Source: Streptomyces longisporoflavus
Lineage (GTDB): Bacteria > Actinomycetota > Actinomycetes > Streptomycetales > Streptomycetaceae
Assembly: GCF_014649775.1 (NCBI RefSeq)
Contig: NZ_BMTR01000019.1
Location: 1-64,000, forward strand
DNA length: 64,000 bases
Reading direction: 5' to 3'
Shown: piece after piece, positions 44,165 through 52,537 of the stretch
How the letters are laid out: each line of letters starts with the position of its first letter
How positions within the stretch are numbered: the first letter of the stretch is position 1
Made by a program: the position numbers and the translations under genes
The notes under the pieces: model-generated
The model's database searches: none
What the model was told of the DNA's origin: nothing
Seen by the model: the letters and a program-made list of their open reading frames with translations, nothing else

Positions 44165-45607
44165 GTGCGCTTCCTCAATGACATCCAGCCTGCGTACGAC
44201 CTGACGTACGACGACGTTTTCATGGTCCCCCGGCGTTCCGCCGTCGGATCGCGTCAGGGCGTGGACCTCTCGTCGCCGGACGGCACCGGCACCACGATCC
44301 CGCTGGTGGTCGCGAACATGACCGCCATCGCGGGACGCCGGATGGCCGAGACGGTCGCCCGCCGCGGCGGCCTCGTCGTGATCCCGCAGGACATCCCGAT
44401 CGAGGTCGTCACCGAGGTCATCTCCTGGGTCAAGACGCGCCACCACGTCCTTGACACCCCGATCGTCCTGGCCCCCACGCAGACCGTCGCCGACGCGCTC
44501 GCCCTGCTCTCCAAGCGCGCGCACAACGCGGGCGTCGTCGTGGACGCCGACCAGAAGCCGGTCGGCGTCGTCACCGACACGGACCTGAACGGCGTCGACC
44601 GCTTCACCCAGCTCTCCGAGGTCATGTCCAAGGACCTCGTGCTCCTGGACGCGGACATCGACCCGCGCGACGCCTTCAACAAGCTCGACCACGCGAACCG
44701 CCGCTACGCACCCGCGGTGGGCAAGGACGGCCGCCTCGCCGGCATCCTCACCCGTACGGGCGCCCTGCGCGCGACCCTCTACTCGCCCGCCCTCGACGCC
44801 AACGGCAAGCTGCGCATCGCCGCCGCCGTCGGCATCAACGGCGACGTCGCGGCCAAGGCCAAGCAGCTCCTCGACGCGGGCGCCGACACGCTCGTCGTGG
44901 ACACCGCGCACGGCCACCAGGAGTCGATGATCTCCGCGGTCAAGGCCGTGCGCGCCCTCGACCCGCAGGTGCCGATCGTCGCGGGCAACATCGTCGCCGC
45001 CGAGGGCGTACGGGACCTGATCGAGGCCGGCGCCGACATCATCAAGGTCGGCGTGGGCCCCGGCGCCATGTGCACCACGCGCATGATGACCGGCGTCGGC
45101 CGGCCGCAGTTCTCCGCGGTGCTCGAATGCGCCGCCGAGGCCGCGAAGTTCGGCAAGCACGTGTGGGCCGACGGCGGTGTCCGCCACCCCCGCGACGTCG
45201 CCATGGCGCTGGCCGCCGGTGCGTCGAACGTCATGATCGGTTCGTGGTTCGCCGGGACGTACGAGTCCCCCGGCGACCTGCAGCAGGACGCCAACGGCCG
45301 CCTCTACAAGGAGTCGTTCGGCATGGCGTCGGCCCGCGCGGTCAAGAACCGCACGAGCGAGGAGTCCGCGTACGACCGTGCCCGCAAGGCGCTGTTCGAG
45401 GAGGGCATCTCGACCTCGCGGATGTTCCTGGACCCGGAGCGGCCCGGCGTCGAGGACCTGATCGACTCGATCATCGCGGGTGTGCGTTCCTCCTGCACGT
45501 ACGCGGGTGCGGGGTCCCTGGCGGAGTTCGCCGAGCGGGCCACCGTGGGTGTGCAGAGTGCCGCGGGCTATGCGGAGGGGAAGCCGCTGCACGCCAGCTG
45601 GAGCTAG
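44165..45607 (+). CDS. guaB1: GuaB1 family IMP dehydrogenase-related protein (probable GMP reductase)
   Basis: A 480-residue TIM-barrel enzyme with a CBS-domain pair near 95-205 (VLAPTQTVADALALLSKRA, GVVTDTDLNGVDRF, VMSKDLVLLDADIDPRDAF). The active-site loop reads VGVGPGAMCTTRMMTGVG, where IMP dehydrogenases have GPGSICTTR, and the nucleotide region is WADGGVRHPRDVAMALAAGAS. The actinobacterial GuaB1 group was shown in mycobacteria to be a GMP reductase with regulatory CBS domains, so purine salvage (GMP to IMP) is the best call. GTG 44165 follows GGGATGAG. The 3' end meets a REP-like hairpin region shared with the opposing operon. Confidence 0.93.
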   Translation: MRFLNDIQPAYDLTYDDVFMVPRRSAVGSRQGVDLSSPDGTGTTIPLVVANMTAIAGRRMAETVARRGGLVVIPQDIPIEVVTEVISWVKTRHHVLDTPIVLAPTQTVADALALLSKRAHNAGVVVDADQKPVGVVTDTDLNGVDRFTQLSEVMSKDLVLLDADIDPRDAFNKLDHANRRYAPAVGKDGRLAGILTRTGALRATLYSPALDANGKLRIAAAVGINGDVAAKAKQLLDAGADTLVVDTAHGHQESMISAVKAVRALDPQVPIVAGNIVAAEGVRDLIEAGADIIKVGVGPGAMCTTRMMTGVGRPQFSAVLECAAEAAKFGKHVWADGGVRHPRDVAMALAAGASNVMIGSWFAGTYESPGDLQQDANGRLYKESFGMASARAVKNRTSEESAYDRARKALFEEGISTSRMFLDPERPGVEDLIDSIIAGVRSSCTYAGAGSLAEFAERATVGVQSAAGYAEGKPLHASWS

Positions 45608-45613
45608 CGGCTT

Positions 45614-45687
45614 CGCGGGGAGCTGTGCCATTCGGCTGCGGGTTCGTCGTGGCTGGTCGCGCAGTTCCCCGCGCCCCTCACGGGGCG
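45614..45687. terminator. REP-like element, copy 2, between convergent transcripts
   Basis: CGCGGGGAGCTG at 45614-45625 pairs imperfectly with GCAGTTCCCCGCG at 45661-45673, and CGCCCC-TCAC-GGGGCG follows at 45672-45687. The right part GGCTGGTCGCGCAGTTCCCC is repeated exactly near 55150. It lies between guaB1 and the opposing SGNH gene and probably ends both. Confidence 0.65.
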
Positions 45688-46616
45688 ATGACCCCCGCCA
45701 CTGCTTTTGCCAGCAGGGCGTGACCCTCGTCGCCCGGATGTACGCCGTCCACCAAGTGGCCGGTGTGCAGCAGGCCGCCGCCCGGCAGCAGGTCGGCGCC
45801 CGCGTCCAGGGCTGCCCGTTCCACCGCGGTCCGCAGGTCCCCGAGCGTCGCGCCGAGCGCGTTCGGCGTTGTTTCGGCGTCCGGGCGGAGCACCGGGGAG
45901 ACCACCAGGAGGGGTGCGTCCGGGTGGCCCCGGCGCACCAGGTCCAGGAACGCTCGCGCGCTCTCGTACAGCAGCCCCGCCGAATGCGGCGTACGTGACC
46001 AGCAGTTCGTGCCGAAGGCGATGGTGAGCAAGTCGGCTTCGAGCGAGGCCAGTTGTTCGGCCGAGGCCAACTCCCCGCGTGCCGCGCCCGCGTAGCCGAG
46101 GTTCACCGTCTCCGCACCCAGGGCACGCCCCGCGAGCGCGGGCCACGCCAGATGCGGACGCGAGACCGACCAGCCCTCCGCGATCGAGTCGCCGTAGACG
46201 AGCCAGCGCGGTCGACGTGCGGCGGGTATCAGGGTGCCGTCGAGCGGGCGTACCGCGTGCAGGACCGGCCGGAGTGCTTCCGGCAGGTGGAGGGTGAACT
46301 CGCCTTCGGGGCAGGGGAGATGGATCAGCGTCCGGCGGTCGCCCGGCGTCGCCGGGGTGTCGATGGCTTCCTTGCCCGTGAGCAGGGTGAACGTCGCGGG
46401 TGCGTCGCGGTACGAGTCCGCCGCCGACGGGGGCGAGGCGGTGTACGCGATCTCCACGGCGCTCACCCCGCGCGCCGTGAACTCAAGGCGCACCCCGGCC
46501 GGCAGGCCCGCCCGCTCCCATGTGTCGCCGGGAAGCCGCTCCCGGTCGGCCGGGTCGGCGCGCACCACCCGGCCGTCCTCCGTCCACCAGGGCGCACCCC
46601 GCACGAACTCCCTCAC
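45678..46616 (-). CDS. SGNH/GDSL-family hydrolase (esterase)
   Basis: A 312-residue two-domain protein. Residues 1 to about 130 form a beta-rich, CE2-like jelly-roll region (RLEFTARGVSAVEIAYTASPP, FTLLTGKEAIDTPATPGD). The SGNH hydrolase domain follows: block I LVYGDSIAEGW with the nucleophile Ser, the Gly region VNLGYAGAARGELA, block III IAFGTNCWS and block V DGVHPGDEGHALLA with the catalytic Asp and His. No signal peptide is seen, so it is probably cytoplasmic. Its GTG overlaps the stop of the SDR gene by GTGA. It is the last gene of the LLM-SDR-SGNH operon, where it could cleave an ester made by the other two. Confidence 0.85.
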   Translation of the reverse strand: MREFVRGAPWWTEDGRVVRADPADRERLPGDTWERAGLPAGVRLEFTARGVSAVEIAYTASPPSAADSYRDAPATFTLLTGKEAIDTPATPGDRRTLIHLPCPEGEFTLHLPEALRPVLHAVRPLDGTLIPAARRPRWLVYGDSIAEGWSVSRPHLAWPALAGRALGAETVNLGYAGAARGELASAEQLASLEADLLTIAFGTNCWSRTPHSAGLLYESARAFLDLVRRGHPDAPLLVVSPVLRPDAETTPNALGATLGDLRTAVERAALDAGADLLPGGGLLHTGHLVDGVHPGDEGHALLAKAVAGVIAP

Positions 46617-47422
46617 CGCGCGCCCCCGATGGTCGGATAGGGGAACTTCACGCCGACACCGCCGTCCACGACGAGCGTCTGCCCGGTGACGTACGAGGAG
46701 AGCGGCGAGGCGAAGAAGAGCAGGGCCGAGGCGATGTCGGAGGTTTCGGCCACCCGGCCGAGCGGGGCGTTGCGGGCGTTCGCCGCGCGGCCCTCGTCGC
46801 CGATCAGGCCCGCCACGCGCGGCGTCCAGACGACGCCGGGCGCCACGGCGTTCACCCGTACACCGCGCGGACCGTACTCCACCGCCGCCGAGCGGACCAG
46901 GGAGATCAGGCCCGCCTTGGCCGCGCCGTACGCGGCGTGCAGGGGCGCCGCCGTCAGGCCCGACACCGAGGCGACGAAGACCAGGGGGCCGCCGCCCGCG
47001 TCGGCGAGCGCCTCGCCGCCGTACTGGACCGCGAGCCAGGCATGCCGCAGGACGAGCGAGAAGTGCCAGTCCCAGGCCGCGTCGTCGAGGTCGGCCAGGG
47101 GTGTGTAGCGGGCCATGCCGACGATGTCGACGACACCGCCGAGTGAGCCCAACTCCCTGCGTGCGCAGGCGAAGAGCTCCCGCACCTCTTCGCGCCGCGT
47201 CACGTCCGCGACGTACGCGATGCCGCCCGTCTCGGCCGCGACCGCTTCGGCGCGCCCCTTGTCGAGATCCACGCACAGGACCCGCGCGCCCGCCGCCGTG
47301 AGCGCGTGCGCGGTCTGGCGGCCGATGCCGTTGCCCGCACCGAGCAGGACGAAGGCGCGGCCGTCCAGGCGGTGCAGGGCCGCGTAGTCGGGGACGGGCG
47401 ACGTGTCGAGGGGCTCGCTCAC
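46613..47422 (-). CDS. SDR-family NAD(P)-dependent oxidoreductase
   Basis: A classical short-chain dehydrogenase of 269 residues. The dinucleotide motif is LLGAGNGIGRQT near 27-38, an acidic residue ends the second strand (CVDLDKGRAE, suggesting NAD), and the catalytic Ser and Tyr/Lys are in VFVASVSG and YGAAKAGLISL. NAVAPGVVWTPR and YVTGQTLVVDGGVGV are standard C-terminal motifs. It is coupled by overlap to the LLM gene before it and the SGNH gene after it. Likely substrate is a secondary alcohol or ketone, but this is inference from context. Confidence 0.88.
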   Translation of the reverse strand: MSEPLDTSPVPDYAALHRLDGRAFVLLGAGNGIGRQTAHALTAAGARVLCVDLDKGRAEAVAAETGGIAYVADVTRREEVRELFACARRELGSLGGVVDIVGMARYTPLADLDDAAWDWHFSLVLRHAWLAVQYGGEALADAGGGPLVFVASVSGLTAAPLHAAYGAAKAGLISLVRSAAVEYGPRGVRVNAVAPGVVWTPRVAGLIGDEGRAANARNAPLGRVAETSDIASALLFFASPLSSYVTGQTLVVDGGVGVKFPYPTIGGAR

Positions 47423-48534
47423 GGCGCGGCCCGCCGGGGCCGGTACGAGGCAAGTTCCGGGATGACTTCCTTGCCCAGGATCTCGATCGTGCGCAGGATC
47501 TCCCGGTGTTCCAGATAGCCCCACTGGACGTAGCAGATGAGCTGGTCGATGCCGAGGTCGGCGTAGCGCTTGGCCTTGCGGACGATGGTCTCCGCGTCAC
47601 CGATGAGGATCATGTCGCCGTCGTTGAACTCCTCGACGGGGACGTTGCCTTCGATGATCGGGGTGAGGAAGGGGAAGGTCCGCGCACGCTCGTCGGGGGT
47701 CAGGTGCGGCAGCTCCCAGTCGAGGGTGAACTGCGCCAGGTTGCGGTACCACCAGGCCACCGAGTCCCAGACCCGCCGGGAGGGGCGGTCCGCCGCGTGG
47801 ACCAGGGTGTACGCGCTGACGCGGTCCGTGGTGACGTCCGTGATCGGGGCGGGCGTGCGTGCCGCCGCGCGGTAGGCGGCGACCTGGCGGGCCATCGCGT
47901 CGAGCGGCTGCATGATCGAGAAGGAGAGCAGGCCGAGGCCCGCCGCGCCCGCCACCTCCGCCGACCCCGGCGAGGTCGCCGCCATCCAGCAGGGCGGATG
48001 CGGGTCCTGGACCGGCTTGGGGGTGACCATCCGGCGGGGAAAGGTGAAGCGCTCCGACTCGTAGGCGAAGTACTCCTCGCGCCACATGCCCGTGACGATC
48101 TCGATCGCCTCGCGCCAGTCGGCGCGCGACTGCTCGCGGTCGACACCGAATGCCGTCTGTTCCATGGGAGTTGACCGCCCGGTGCCCCACTCCACACGGC
48201 CGTCGGAGAGTACGTCCACCGCCGCCACCTTCTCCGCGATGCGCTGCGGGGGAGTGAAGCCGAAGGGGGTGAGGGTGACACCGAAGCCGAGTCGTATCCG
48301 CTCGGTGAGCGCCGCGAGATGCCCGAGCAGCACCTCGGGCGCGGGACAGTGCGAGCGGCCCTCGCGGAAGTGGTGCTCCACGGCCCACACCGTGCGGAAG
48401 CCGACCCGGTCCGCGAGCCTGATCTGCTCCACGGCCTCGCGGTAGGCGCGCTGCTCGGCGGTGCGCTGGCCGAGCGGGTGGGGTCCGTTCCAGGGCTTCG
48501 GTACGTCGATCTCGTACAGCACATCGAGGTCCAT
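47419..48534 (-). CDS. Luciferase-like (LLM class) flavin-dependent monooxygenase
   Basis: A 371-residue TIM-barrel enzyme of the bacterial luciferase family, which uses FMNH2 or F420. Typical parts are VGFRTVWAVEHHFREGRSHCPA near the N-terminus, LGFGVTLTPFGFTPPQRIAEKVAAVD written here as LGFGVTLTPF and RIAEKVAAVDVLS, GRVEWGTGRSTPM, and a C-terminal VPVEEFNDGDMILIGDAETI. ATG 48534 has GAGGGAG upstream. It heads the LLM-SDR-SGNH operon with 4-base overlaps. The EHHF motif is that of the luciferase alpha-like group. The substrate is unknown; a Baeyer-Villiger type oxidation would fit the neighbours. Confidence 0.88.
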   Translation of the reverse strand: MDLDVLYEIDVPKPWNGPHPLGQRTAEQRAYREAVEQIRLADRVGFRTVWAVEHHFREGRSHCPAPEVLLGHLAALTERIRLGFGVTLTPFGFTPPQRIAEKVAAVDVLSDGRVEWGTGRSTPMEQTAFGVDREQSRADWREAIEIVTGMWREEYFAYESERFTFPRRMVTPKPVQDPHPPCWMAATSPGSAEVAGAAGLGLLSFSIMQPLDAMARQVAAYRAAARTPAPITDVTTDRVSAYTLVHAADRPSRRVWDSVAWWYRNLAQFTLDWELPHLTPDERARTFPFLTPIIEGNVPVEEFNDGDMILIGDAETIVRKAKRYADLGIDQLICYVQWGYLEHREILRTIEILGKEVIPELASYRPRRAAP

Positions 48535-48724
48535 GGCCTGCTGACTCCCTCTCGACGGGGGTGTGCGATCGGCTCGACCGGAGTGCACGATGGGGGAGAT
48601 CTGACGAAGTGTCAATGACCTTCCGCGACCCTCGGCACGCAACGGACGAAACGGACCGCGCAACGAAGACCCGCAGGAAGGGGATGTACGCAACGATCGT
48701 TCGGGCTTGCGCAAGGTTGCTTCA

Positions 48725-48753
48725 TTACATACGTGAAGCCTGCCTCATAGAGT
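48725..48753 (+). promoter_or_regulatory. Candidate promoter of the amino-acid permease gene
   Basis: TTACAT (48725-48730) and TAGAGT (48748-48753) are 17 bases apart, a good vegetative promoter. The transcript would begin near 48760 and carry about 105 nt of leader with a strong hairpin. Confidence 0.5.
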
Positions 48754-48775
48754 CGTCCGCTGTACGTGGTGTGGC

Positions 48776-48800
48776 GGGGACCGCCTGCTCGGCGGTCCCC
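48776..48800 (+). terminator. Perfect hairpin in the permease leader (possible attenuator)
   Basis: GGGGACCGCC and GGCGGTCCCC form a perfect 10-bp stem around TGCTC. It lies after the promoter and 64 bases before the start codon, where a terminator would block the permease gene unless it is regulated. Confidence 0.5.
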
Positions 48801-48864
48801 GGCCATGCCCGGGTGCTGCCGCCGGTCCCGCCGCCCTGACCAGGCAGCGATGAAGGAGCCACGC

Positions 48865-50328
48865 GTGCTCGACCAAGGCGCACCCCCGCAAAATCGCCCT
48901 GGCCCCTCGGGGGCCGGAGGGCTCGGCGGTCGCTTGATGCGGCGCAAGCCGGTGGAACTGCTGGTCGCGGAGGGCGGCCAGGGTGAGGGCGGCTCGCTGC
49001 GGCGCTCCCTCGGCATGTGGCAGCTGACCATGATCAGCATTGGCGCCACGCTGGGCACCGGCATTTTCGTGGTCCTCGGGGAGAGCGTCCCCAAGGCCGG
49101 GCCCGCCGTGACCCTGTCCTTCGTGCTCGCCGGGCTCACCGCACTGTTCTCCGCGCTCTCGTACGCCGAGCTCGCGGGCTCCATTCCGGTCGCCGGGTCC
49201 TCGTATTCGTACGCGTACGCAACGATGGGCGAACTCGTCGCCTGGGTCTGCGGCTGGTGCCTGGTCCTGGAGTACGGCGTGTCGGTCGCGGCCGTCGCCG
49301 TCGGCTGGGGCGAATACCTCAACGAACTGCTCGACGGCACCATCGGCGTCACCATCCCGGCCGTGCTCTCGTCGGCGCCCGGTGAGGGCGGCGTCATCAA
49401 CCTGCCGGGCCTGATCGTCGTCCTGCTCGCCATGGTGTTCCTGCTCGGCGGCGCCAAGGAGTCGGCGCGGGTCAACACGATCATGGTCATCGTGAAGATC
49501 GCCGCGCTCGTGCTCTTCTGCGCCATCGGCTTCATGGGCTTCAAGTCCGGCAACTACTCCGACTTCATGCCGCTCGGCACGGCCGGTGTCAGCGCCGCCG
49601 CGGCCAGCCTCTTCTTCTCGTACATCGGCTTCGACGCCGCCTCCACCGCCGGTGAGGAGGCGAAGAACCCGCAGCGCGACCTGCCCCGCGCGATCATGCT
49701 GTCGCTGATCATCGTCACGGCGCTCTACGTCCTGGTCGCCGCCGTCGCCGTCGGCGCCTGGAACTGGGCGGACTTCGAGGGCTCCGAGGCCACGCTCGCC
49801 GCGATCATGAACGACGTCAGCGGCCAGAGCTTCTGGGGCACGCTGCTCGCCGCCGGCGCGGTCATCTCCATCGCCTCGGTCGTCCTGACCGTCCTCTACG
49901 GCCAGACCCGCGTCCTGTTCGCCATGTCCCGCGACGGCCTGGTCCCCAAGGCGTTCGGCAAGGTCAGCAAGAAGACCGGCACGCCCCGCGTGAACACCGT
50001 CATCGTGTCGCTGTTCTGCGCCGCGCTCGCCTCGGTCATCCCGCTCGGCAAGCTCGTCGACGCCACCAGCATCGGCACGCTCTTCGCCTTCGGCCTGGTC
50101 AACATCGCCGTCATCGTGCTGCGCCGGACCCGCCCGGACATGCCGCGCACCTTCCGCGTGCCGCTGGGCTGGCTCTTCCCGGTCCTCGGCTTCGCTTTCT
50201 GCGCGTACAACATGTTCAGCCTCGACTCCATCACCTGGGTCGTGTTCGGTGTCTGGATGGCCGTCGGCCTCGTGTTCTACTTCGTGTACGGCATGAGCCG
50301 CTCCCGATTGGCCTCCGCAGAGAAGTGA
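48865..50328 (+). CDS. APC-family amino acid permease
   Basis: A 487-residue membrane transporter with about twelve helices. The first helix carries the APC glycine motif SIGATLGTGIFVVLGESV; others include LAGLTALFSALSYAELAGSIP, SSYSYAYATMGELVAWVCGWCLVLEY (seen in parts as TMGELVAWVCGWCLVLEY), YIGFDAASTAGEEAKNPQRD with the conserved Glu/Lys/Asn region, and a late RTRPDMPRTFRVPLGW. It resembles the cationic amino acid transporter (CAT/YfnA) group, so lysine or arginine is possible. GTG 48865 is chosen because AAGGAG ends 6 bases before it; ATG 48850 is the alternative. An Lrp-type regulator follows 10 bases after the stop. Confidence 0.9.
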   Translation: MLDQGAPPQNRPGPSGAGGLGGRLMRRKPVELLVAEGGQGEGGSLRRSLGMWQLTMISIGATLGTGIFVVLGESVPKAGPAVTLSFVLAGLTALFSALSYAELAGSIPVAGSSYSYAYATMGELVAWVCGWCLVLEYGVSVAAVAVGWGEYLNELLDGTIGVTIPAVLSSAPGEGGVINLPGLIVVLLAMVFLLGGAKESARVNTIMVIVKIAALVLFCAIGFMGFKSGNYSDFMPLGTAGVSAAAASLFFSYIGFDAASTAGEEAKNPQRDLPRAIMLSLIIVTALYVLVAAVAVGAWNWADFEGSEATLAAIMNDVSGQSFWGTLLAAGAVISIASVVLTVLYGQTRVLFAMSRDGLVPKAFGKVSKKTGTPRVNTVIVSLFCAALASVIPLGKLVDATSIGTLFAFGLVNIAVIVLRRTRPDMPRTFRVPLGWLFPVLGFAFCAYNMFSLDSITWVVFGVWMAVGLVFYFVYGMSRSRLASAEK

Positions 50329-50338
50329 TCCACCCCCA

Positions 50339-50794
50339 GTGCGACTGAACGATCTCGACGAACGCATCGTGCACGCCCTCGCCGAGGACGCCCGCCGTTC
50401 CTACGCCGACATCGGCCAGCTGGTGGGGCTCTCCGCACCCGCCGTGAAGCGGCGCGTGGACCGCCTCCGGGAGACCGGAGCGATCACGGGGTTCACCGTC
50501 CGGGTCGACCCGGCCGCGCTCGGCTGGGAGACCGAGGGGTTCATCGAGATCTACTGCCGTCGCAACACCTCGCCCGAGGCCATCCGCCGTGGCCTCGAGC
50601 GGTATCCGGAGATCGCGTCCGCCTCCACCGTCACCGGGGAGGCGGACGCCGTCGTCCAGGTCTTCGCCGCCGACATGCGGCACTTCGAGCGGGTCCTCGA
50701 AAGGATCGCCGGGGAGCATTTCGTGGAACGGACGAAGTCCGTGCTCGTGCTCTCGCCCCTGATGCGGAGATTCTCCTCGGGATCCCCTGCGTAG
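50339..50794 (+). CDS. Lrp/AsnC-family transcription regulator
   Basis: A 151-residue regulator. The winged HTH at the N-terminus reads LNDLDERIVHALAEDARRSYAD followed by IGQLVGLSAPAVKRRVDRLRETGAI, and the C-terminal RAM ligand-binding domain has the SASTVTGEADAVVQVFAADMRHFE core. Such proteins sense amino acids and often control the permease or catabolic genes beside them. It starts (GTG) 10 bases after the permease stop, so it is probably co-transcribed with it. The effector may be the transported amino acid, by inference. Confidence 0.93.
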   Translation: MRLNDLDERIVHALAEDARRSYADIGQLVGLSAPAVKRRVDRLRETGAITGFTVRVDPAALGWETEGFIEIYCRRNTSPEAIRRGLERYPEIASASTVTGEADAVVQVFAADMRHFERVLERIAGEHFVERTKSVLVLSPLMRRFSSGSPA

Positions 50795-50820
50795 GCGCTG
50801 CCCGGGTTCCCGCGGGGGCG

Positions 50821-51375
50821 CTACTTCATCGGTCGTACGCGCAGGTCTCCGCTGCCGGGCTTCGTCTTGTCGAACGGGGCCGCGCTCACGCACTTGGGCA
50901 TGTCGTCCGGCAGGTCGTTCGGGATGCCGACCATCGCCCAGCTGTAGCCGAAGCGGTCCTGCCTGCCCCGGTCGTGGACCGTCAGGCCCAGGCGCTTGCC
51001 GATCGCCCCTTTCAGGCCGCCGTCCGCCTTCGTGACGACCGCCGACACCGTGGCCACCTTTCCGCCGGTCAGCAGGCAGTCCACGCGGGCCTCGGCGGTG
51101 CCGCCGAACTCGGGTCGCTCCATGTAGTGGCTGATCTTGACGGTCCCGTGCGCGGCCCCGGGGTCGTCGCGGTCCGCGGCGTCCAGACGGGCGTCGACGG
51201 TGATGGTGGCGTCGTCGCCCGGCGGGCGGTCCAGCTTGGCGGTTCCGGTCAGGGCCGCCGCCTCGCGCCCGTGGTGCGGGGCGTCCGACGCGGTCGCGGA
51301 GCCCGCGCCCGAGGCGAGTGCGAGGAGCGCGGCGCCTACGGCGACGGCTCGGATGAGGTTGGAGCGGCGATTCAT
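50821..51375 (-). CDS. Secreted protein, paralogue of the gene at 51558-52202
   Basis: A 184-residue exported protein. The signal peptide is NRRSNLIRAVAVGAALLALASG with likely cleavage after SATAS. The mature part is beta-rich and polar: ALTGTAKLDRPPGDDATITVDARL, EARVDCLLTGGKVATVSAVV, LGLTVHDRGRQDRFGYSWAMVG, KCVSAAPFDKTK and a terminal DLRVRP. Two conserved cysteines (RVDCL and KCVSAAPF) may form a disulfide. Similar Streptomyces proteins are sometimes labelled Repetin, without a known function. ATG 51375 is the natural start. It shares upstream hairpins with its paralogue next door, a tandem duplication. Confidence 0.8.
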   Translation of the reverse strand: MNRRSNLIRAVAVGAALLALASGAGSATASDAPHHGREAAALTGTAKLDRPPGDDATITVDARLDAADRDDPGAAHGTVKISHYMERPEFGGTAEARVDCLLTGGKVATVSAVVTKADGGLKGAIGKRLGLTVHDRGRQDRFGYSWAMVGIPNDLPDDMPKCVSAAPFDKTKPGSGDLRVRPMK

Positions 51376-51398
51376 GGGGCCCCCGTTGGGCTGTGGTC

Positions 51399-51489
51399 CG
51401 CCCGGTCTTTCCGGGCGTGATCCACCCTTCCGGTTTCCGGCGGCCCGGGCGTCGTGCGCGAGGCGGTGACCGCGTCCGCCGTGCGGCGG
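51399..51489 (-). promoter_or_regulatory. Conserved upstream hairpins of the first secreted gene
   Basis: CGCCCGG-TCTTT-CCGGGCG at 51399-51417 followed by TGATC, and CCGCCG-TG-CGGCGG at 51476-51489. Both hairpins with nearly the same spacing recur upstream of the paralogue (52231-52245 and 52307-52320), which marks them as kept regulatory or RNA elements rather than chance. Confidence 0.55.
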
Positions 51490-51557
51490 GGGACGGCTGG
51501 CCCGTGAGGCGGAGACGCCGGGCCCGCCCGACCCCCGTACGGGTGGGCCCACCCGTG

Positions 51558-52202
51558 TCAGCCGGTCGGGTACGTCGGGTGCCAGGGCCGCACGTGGAAG
51601 TCGCCCGTGCCCTTCTTGACCTTCTCGAAGGGCGCCGCGCTCGTGCACTTGGTCAGCTTCTTGGTGCCGTCGGGGCCGCCCACCGACGCCCAGCTGTAGC
51701 CCACGCGGTCGTGCTTGCCCTGGTCGTGGACGGTGAAGCCGACGCGACCGCCCTTGATGCCCTTCAGGTTCGTGCCGGTGATGATGCCGGTGGCCGTGGC
51801 GACCTTGCCGCCGGTCATCAGACAGTCGACGCGGCCCTCGGCCCAGCCGCCCTTGCCGCCGGGCCTGTCGAGGTGGACGAAGCGGAAGGTGCCGGTCGCC
51901 TTGTCCGGGCGCATGTTGTCCCGCTTTGCCAGATGCGCGTCGAAGGTGAACGTCACGTCCTCGGTGGTCTTGCGGGACAGCTTCGCGCTGCCGGTGAGCG
52001 CGGCGGCCTCGCGCGGCTGTGTGTGCGCCGCGCCCTCGCGGGCCTGCGTGTGCGCCGCGTCGCGCGATCCGCCGTCGTCCGAGGCGGCAGCCGCTCCCGC
52101 GGCTCCCGCGCAGATCAGCAGGGCGGTTCCGACGGCGATCGCACGACCGCGGGGGCCGGTCAGGCGGCGGTCAGCGATCCGGGTGCTTGTGTCGCGGCTC
52201 AC
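51558..52202 (-). CDS. Secreted protein, paralogue of the gene at 50821-51375
   Basis: A 214-residue exported protein. The signal peptide (RGRAIAVGTALLICAGAAGAAAA) comes after a long polar N-region. It is followed by a short spacer with the repeat AHTQAREG/AHTQPREA and then the same domain as the neighbour: AALTGSAKLSRKTTEDVTFTFDAHL, EGRVDCLMTGGKVATATGII, VGFTVHDQGKHDRVGYSWASVG, KCTSAAPFEKVKKGTGDFHVRP. The two cysteines are conserved. The GTG start is supported by GGAGG. The shared upstream elements show that gene and control region were duplicated together. Function unknown; sigma- or stress-linked expression would be a guess. Confidence 0.8.
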   Translation of the reverse strand: MSRDTSTRIADRRLTGPRGRAIAVGTALLICAGAAGAAAASDDGGSRDAAHTQAREGAAHTQPREAAALTGSAKLSRKTTEDVTFTFDAHLAKRDNMRPDKATGTFRFVHLDRPGGKGGWAEGRVDCLMTGGKVATATGIITGTNLKGIKGGRVGFTVHDQGKHDRVGYSWASVGGPDGTKKLTKCTSAAPFEKVKKGTGDFHVRPWHPTYPTG

Positions 52203-52537
52203 GGGGAGCCTCCGTCCGAAGTGCCGTTCACCCGGTCCTTCCGGGCGAGATCACGGTCTCGCGGCAGGGGGCCCCGGCACGTCCGGCCAGGGGCGTCAAT
52301 CCGCCTCCGCCGCACGGCGGGGAACACCCCCGCACCCCCTGCGCCCGCCGGTGGACACCACTACGACCCCGGTCCCACCCCGGCCGCACAACGAATCGCC
52401 GCGAAGGGCCCCGTACGCGCAACGGATCGCGCGGCAGCCCGCAACGCTCGCGCCTTGTCCGGGCAAGGCCGCCGACCGTACCGTCTAACCGTCCCCACCA
52501 GCCCTTCCCGTCCCTTCGCATGCCCCGAGGTCCTGCC
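52203..52537. promoter_or_regulatory. Divergent upstream region of the secreted paralogue and the amidase gene
   Basis: A 335-base gap. The minus-strand half holds the conserved hairpins CCCGG-TCCTT-CCGGG (52231-52245) and CCGCCG-CA-CGGCGG (52307-52320). The plus-strand half has a promoter-like pair TTGTCC (52455-52460) and TACCGT (52479-52484) with 18-base spacing, overlapping a small hairpin GCCTTG/CAAGGC (52452-52469). No gene is supported inside. Confidence 0.5.

Larger units (their letters stand above)
48535..48864. promoter_or_regulatory. Divergent non-coding region between the LLM operon and the permease
   Basis: A 330-base gap that is poorer in GC than its surroundings. It holds the permease promoter (48725-48753) and a leader hairpin (48776-48800), described separately. 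Near 48640-48720 the sequence is rich in ACGAA/CGCAACGA words (CGCAACG occurs several times) that could be regulator contacts. No small gene is convincing. Confidence 0.45.
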
